Assembly (NCBI GenBank): GCA_002441865.1
Contig: DJNY01000027.1
Coordinates: 1-18,891, forward strand
DNA: 18,891 nucleotides
Direction of reading: 5' to 3'
DNA from: Lachnospiraceae bacterium UBA6452
GTDB taxonomy: Bacteria; Bacillota; Clostridia; Lachnospirales; Lachnospiraceae
Shown one piece after another: positions 16,245 to 18,891 of the stretch. Under the pieces are notes generated by a model. The model did no database searches. It was given only the letters and a program-made list of their open reading frames with translations, and was not told the DNA's origin. Each line of letters opens with the position of its first letter. The first letter of the stretch is position 1. A program made the position numbers and the translations under genes.

Positions 16245-17483
16245 ATGGCTGACGAAGTAAATAGAAAATATCAGATCGATACAGAAGAAAACAAGCAGTT
16301 CCTGCGGGAAAATGCCGAGGCACTTCTTTCATTCGGACACAAATTTCCATCACCGGGCGGCGCATCCTATTATCTGGGAGATGACGGAACGCCGTGGACA
16401 GACAGAAACAGAGAAACATGGATCACCTGCCGTATGGCGCATGTATACAGTCTTGGTGTCATGCTGGGGCATGAAGGCAGTGAGGAACTTGTGGATGCGG
16501 CACTTAAGGGGCTTACAGGCGAGCTGCATGATGATAAAAACGGCGGCTGGTATGCGGGGCTGACTAAGGATGGGGAGATTGTTCCATCCAAGCAGTGCTA
16601 TGCACATGCATTCGTGCTTCTGGCAGCATCCAGTGCCATGCAGGCAAAAAGACCGGGAGCAAAGCAGCTTTTAGAGGAAGCGCTTGTGCTTTATGATAAG
16701 CGGTTCTGGAATGAGAAGGAAGGGTTATCGGTGGACACCTGGAATACGGAATTTACGAAGCTGGATCCGTATAGAGGCATCAATGCCAACATGCATACGG
16801 TAGAGGCATTTCTGGCGGTGGCAGATGCACTTTGCGATGAAAATTACCGTTACAGGGCAGGCAGGATCATCGATCATGTGATAGGCTGGGCGAAGGATAA
16901 CCGTGACAGGATTCCGGAGCATTTTACAGCAGACTGGGTTCCTGACCTTGATAAGAATAAAGAAAAACCGGATGACCAGTTCAAGCCATATGGCGCAACG
17001 CCGGGACATGGTATTGAATGGGCACGTCTTATTACGCAGTGGGCAGTTTCCACATATGGAGAAAAGAGCGCGGCTGTAAAGCAGTATATAGAAGCTGCAG
17101 AGAAATTATATAACCGTGCGGTCGCAGATGCATGGAATGCAGATGGCGCGCCGGGCATTGTTTATACGACGGACTGGGAAGGCAAGCCGGTTGTGCATGA
17201 CAGAATGCACTGGACACTGGCAGAAGCTATCAATACTTCTGCAACGTTATACCGTGTAACGGGAAACAAAAAGTATGCGGATGATTATGCCATGTTCCTG
17301 CAGTATCTGGACGAAACAGTTCTGGATCATAGCTGCGGCTCGTGGTTCCACCAGCTTGATGCGCACAATCAGTTAAAAGAGACCGTATGGCCGGGCAAAT
17401 CGGATATCTATCATGCCCTGCAGGCAATGCTGATCCCTTATCAGAAGGTTGGCGTATCGATCGGAACAGTTCTGCTGGGATAA
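16245..17483 (+). CDS. YihS-like mannose isomerase (AGE family)
   Basis: This 412-residue protein is a second AGE-family enzyme, but of the aldose-ketose isomerase branch (YihS and mannose isomerases), which interconvert mannose with fructose. It forms an (alpha/alpha)6 barrel. The candidate catalytic histidines are His184 in NMHTVEAF, His255 in PGHGIEWARL, and His369 in GSWFHQLD. It lacks the WKCPYHNGRM motif of the 2-epimerase upstream, so the two paralogues should do different steps. ATG 16245 has AAAGGAG 7 bases upstream. It ends the mannan operon and would turn mannose released by the mannosidase into fructose for glycolysis. Sulfoquinovose isomerase activity, known in E. coli YihS, is possible but no sulfoquinovose genes are nearby. 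No signal peptide is seen. Confidence 0.85.
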   Translation: MADEVNRKYQIDTEENKQFLRENAEALLSFGHKFPSPGGASYYLGDDGTPWTDRNRETWITCRMAHVYSLGVMLGHEGSEELVDAALKGLTGELHDDKNGGWYAGLTKDGEIVPSKQCYAHAFVLLAASSAMQAKRPGAKQLLEEALVLYDKRFWNEKEGLSVDTWNTEFTKLDPYRGINANMHTVEAFLAVADALCDENYRYRAGRIIDHVIGWAKDNRDRIPEHFTADWVPDLDKNKEKPDDQFKPYGATPGHGIEWARLITQWAVSTYGEKSAAVKQYIEAAEKLYNRAVADAWNADGAPGIVYTTDWEGKPVVHDRMHWTLAEAINTSATLYRVTGNKKYADDYAMFLQYLDETVLDHSCGSWFHQLDAHNQLKETVWPGKSDIYHALQAMLIPYQKVGVSIGTVLLG

Positions 17484-17527
17484 GAAGTTCATGGGCTTCC
17501 CGCTGTTATGAAAATCTCCGCCGCTTG

Positions 17528-17556
17528 TTGAGTTTTCACGGTTTATATGGTAGTAT
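17528..17556 (+). promoter_or_regulatory. Promoter of ychF
   Basis: TTGAGT (17528-17533) and TAGTAT (17551-17556) are spaced by 17 bases, with TGG before the -10 box. It predicts a leader of about 100 bases. GGGAC and GTCCC (about 17619-17641) can pair just before the ribosome binding site at 17643. Confidence 0.6.
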
Positions 17557-17658
17557 TACAGAATGTAGTGGCTGCTATTGCATGGTATGATAGCCGGCCG
17601 GCACGAAAATAAGACAGTGGGACAGGCAGTAACCACGTCCCAAAAGGAGAGAAACAGC

Positions 17659-18753
17659 ATGAAGCTTGGAATTGTTGGGCTTCCCAACGTAGGAAAAAGT
17701 ACATTATTTAATGCTATAACTAAAAAGAATATTCTAGCAGCTAATTATCCATTTGCTACAATAGATCCTAACATTGGAGTTGTAACAGTACCCGATTATC
17801 GTTTAGAATATTTAGAAAATATGTATATGCCCGAAAGAACAGTCCCAACAACCTATGAATTTACTGATATAGCAGGACTAGTTAAAGGTGCATCAAAAGG
17901 AGAAGGATTAGGTAATAAATTCTTATCTCATATTAGGGAAGTAGATGCTATTGTTGAAGTAGTAAGATGCTTTGAAAATTCGGATATAATTCATGTTGAA
18001 GGTGGAGTAGATCCCATTAGAGATATTGAAATAATTAATGTTGAATTAATAATGTCAGATTTAGAAATAATTCAAAACAGAATTGGTAAAATTGCCAAAA
18101 AATGTGAATCAAGTAAAGATAAAAAAGATTTATTTGAATTAGAAACTCTAAGAAAATGTGAAGAAGCTCTACTTCAAAATAAATCATTAAGAAGAGTAGA
18201 TTTAAACGAAGATGAACTACTTCTATTAAAATCATTTTGTTTAATCACATTAAAACCAATAATTTATATGGCAAATGTAAGTGAAGACGATGCCATCATC
18301 GGTCATAACCAGTACACTGATAAAGTTAGAGAATATGCATCTAACGAAAACTCATCAGTAATAGTAGTAAGTGCTAAAATGGAATCAGAACTAGCTGAAA
18401 TGAACGATGATGATAAGAAAGCATTCCTAGAAGAAATAGGTATTTCAAACAGTGGTTTAGATAAATTAATTTACGCAACCTATGATTTACTAGGACTACA
18501 AACATTCTTTACATCTGGAAAAGATGAATGCCGTGCTTGGACATTCAGAAAAGGAATGAAAGCACCAGAATGTGCCGGAATTATTCACTCAGATTTCCAA
18601 AGAGGATTCATTAAAGCCGAAGTAATGTCATTTGAAGATTTAAAAGAATATGGTAGTGAATTAAAAGTCAAAGAAGCAGGTAAAATGCGCCTAGAAGGAA
18701 AAGACTACCTAATGCAAGATGGCGATATCGTTTACTTTAGATTTAATGTATAG
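17659..18753 (+). CDS. ychF: YchF/Obg-like ATPase, redox-regulated ribosome-binding protein
   Basis: YchF is a universal P-loop ATPase of the Obg family that binds ribosomes and is linked to stress responses. The 364-residue protein has the usual length and motifs: P-loop GLPNVGKST at residues 8-16, DIAGLVKGASKGEG at the switch region, a coiled-coil helical insert in the middle, and the C-terminal TGS-like domain ending DGDIVYFRFNV. The adenine-recognition stretch reads ANVSED. ATG 17659 has AAAGGAGAG upstream. From about 17700 onward the codons are very AT-rich (15 G+C of 60 in 17701-17760; 14 of 60 in 18061-18120), unlike the upstream genes (34 of 60 in 16501-16560). The protein also reads more like YchF from AT-rich Bacilli-type Firmicutes than from Lachnospiraceae. 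A recombined gene or a chimeric contig join is possible. Confidence 0.95.
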   Translation: MKLGIVGLPNVGKSTLFNAITKKNILAANYPFATIDPNIGVVTVPDYRLEYLENMYMPERTVPTTYEFTDIAGLVKGASKGEGLGNKFLSHIREVDAIVEVVRCFENSDIIHVEGGVDPIRDIEIINVELIMSDLEIIQNRIGKIAKKCESSKDKKDLFELETLRKCEEALLQNKSLRRVDLNEDELLLLKSFCLITLKPIIYMANVSEDDAIIGHNQYTDKVREYASNENSSVIVVSAKMESELAEMNDDDKKAFLEEIGISNSGLDKLIYATYDLLGLQTFFTSGKDECRAWTFRKGMKAPECAGIIHSDFQRGFIKAEVMSFEDLKEYGSELKVKEAGKMRLEGKDYLMQDGDIVYFRFNV

Positions 18754-18756
18754 CAC

Positions 18757-18799
18757 TCTATTCCAAAAAAACTCCACTGTGAAGTTTTTTGGGAATAGA
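18757..18799. terminator. Probable terminator after ychF
   Basis: Arms of 17 bases (TCTATTCCAAAAAAACT at 18757-18773 and AGTTTTTTGGGAATAGA at 18783-18799) pair with one mismatch. The T run is inside the 3' arm, so it can serve as a terminator on either strand. The final 92 bases hold no gene. Confidence 0.65.
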
Positions 18800-18891
18800 C
18801 CAATTGATATATTTTAAATAATAATTTAAAGCGTATTTAAGTAGTAAAACAAAATGGAACTAAAACAAGATTACAATTGTGCGCCCAGATA

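Noticed and set aside
1..18891. CRISPR arrays, tRNA or rRNA genes, insertion sequences
   Set aside because: I saw no regularly spaced repeats, no tRNA cloverleaf, no rRNA-like stretch and no transposase or integrase.

Overview
The window looks like a contig from a gut Firmicute of the Lachnospiraceae type (Clostridia, for example near Roseburia or Blautia). The reasons are strong AGGAGG-type ribosome binding sites, tightly packed same-strand genes, AT-leaning codon use, and a beta-mannan utilisation set built from AGE-family epimerases, a CE17-like acetyl esterase and a GH2 mannosidase. The taxonomy is inferred from protein flavour and was not tested by a search.

Region 1 (about 196-7844) is a defence or accessory island, all on the + strand. 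It holds a type IV restriction pair (mcrB, mcrC), an AlkZ-related protein, a macro-domain protein with a C-terminal helix-turn-helix-like domain, and a small uncharacterised gene that looks frameshifted. A clear Rho-independent terminator follows. Next come an ADP-ribosylglycohydrolase fused to an SseB-like domain and an overlapping SIMPL-domain protein. Two predicted ADP-ribose erasers sit close together with no ADP-ribosyltransferase in view. I find this the most suggestive functional grouping in the island.

Region 2 (7845-10252) starts with a 623-base gap holding a promoter and terminator pair that could make a roughly 115-nt RNA, a long nested palindrome, and a strong terminator. Two XRE-type regulators with C-terminal membrane segments follow. 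The second is broken by a one-base slip in a T run.

Region 3 (10239-17483) is a mannan and mannose module. A divergent AraC-type regulator faces an apparent operon: cellobiose/mannobiose 2-epimerase, SGNH acetyl esterase, beta-mannosidase and a YihS-like mannose isomerase. Together they suggest intracellular deacetylation, epimerisation and hydrolysis of manno-oligosaccharides, with mannose then isomerised to fructose. No transporter, endomannanase or GH130 phosphorylase is in the window. The hairpin core of the gap palindrome recurs between the esterase and the mannosidase, with a compensatory base-pair change.

Region 4 (17484-18891) carries ychF behind a good promoter. Its composition drops abruptly to about 25% G+C a few dozen bases into the gene, and its codon choice and protein flavour differ from the rest. 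This suggests either recombination within ychF or a chimeric contig join.
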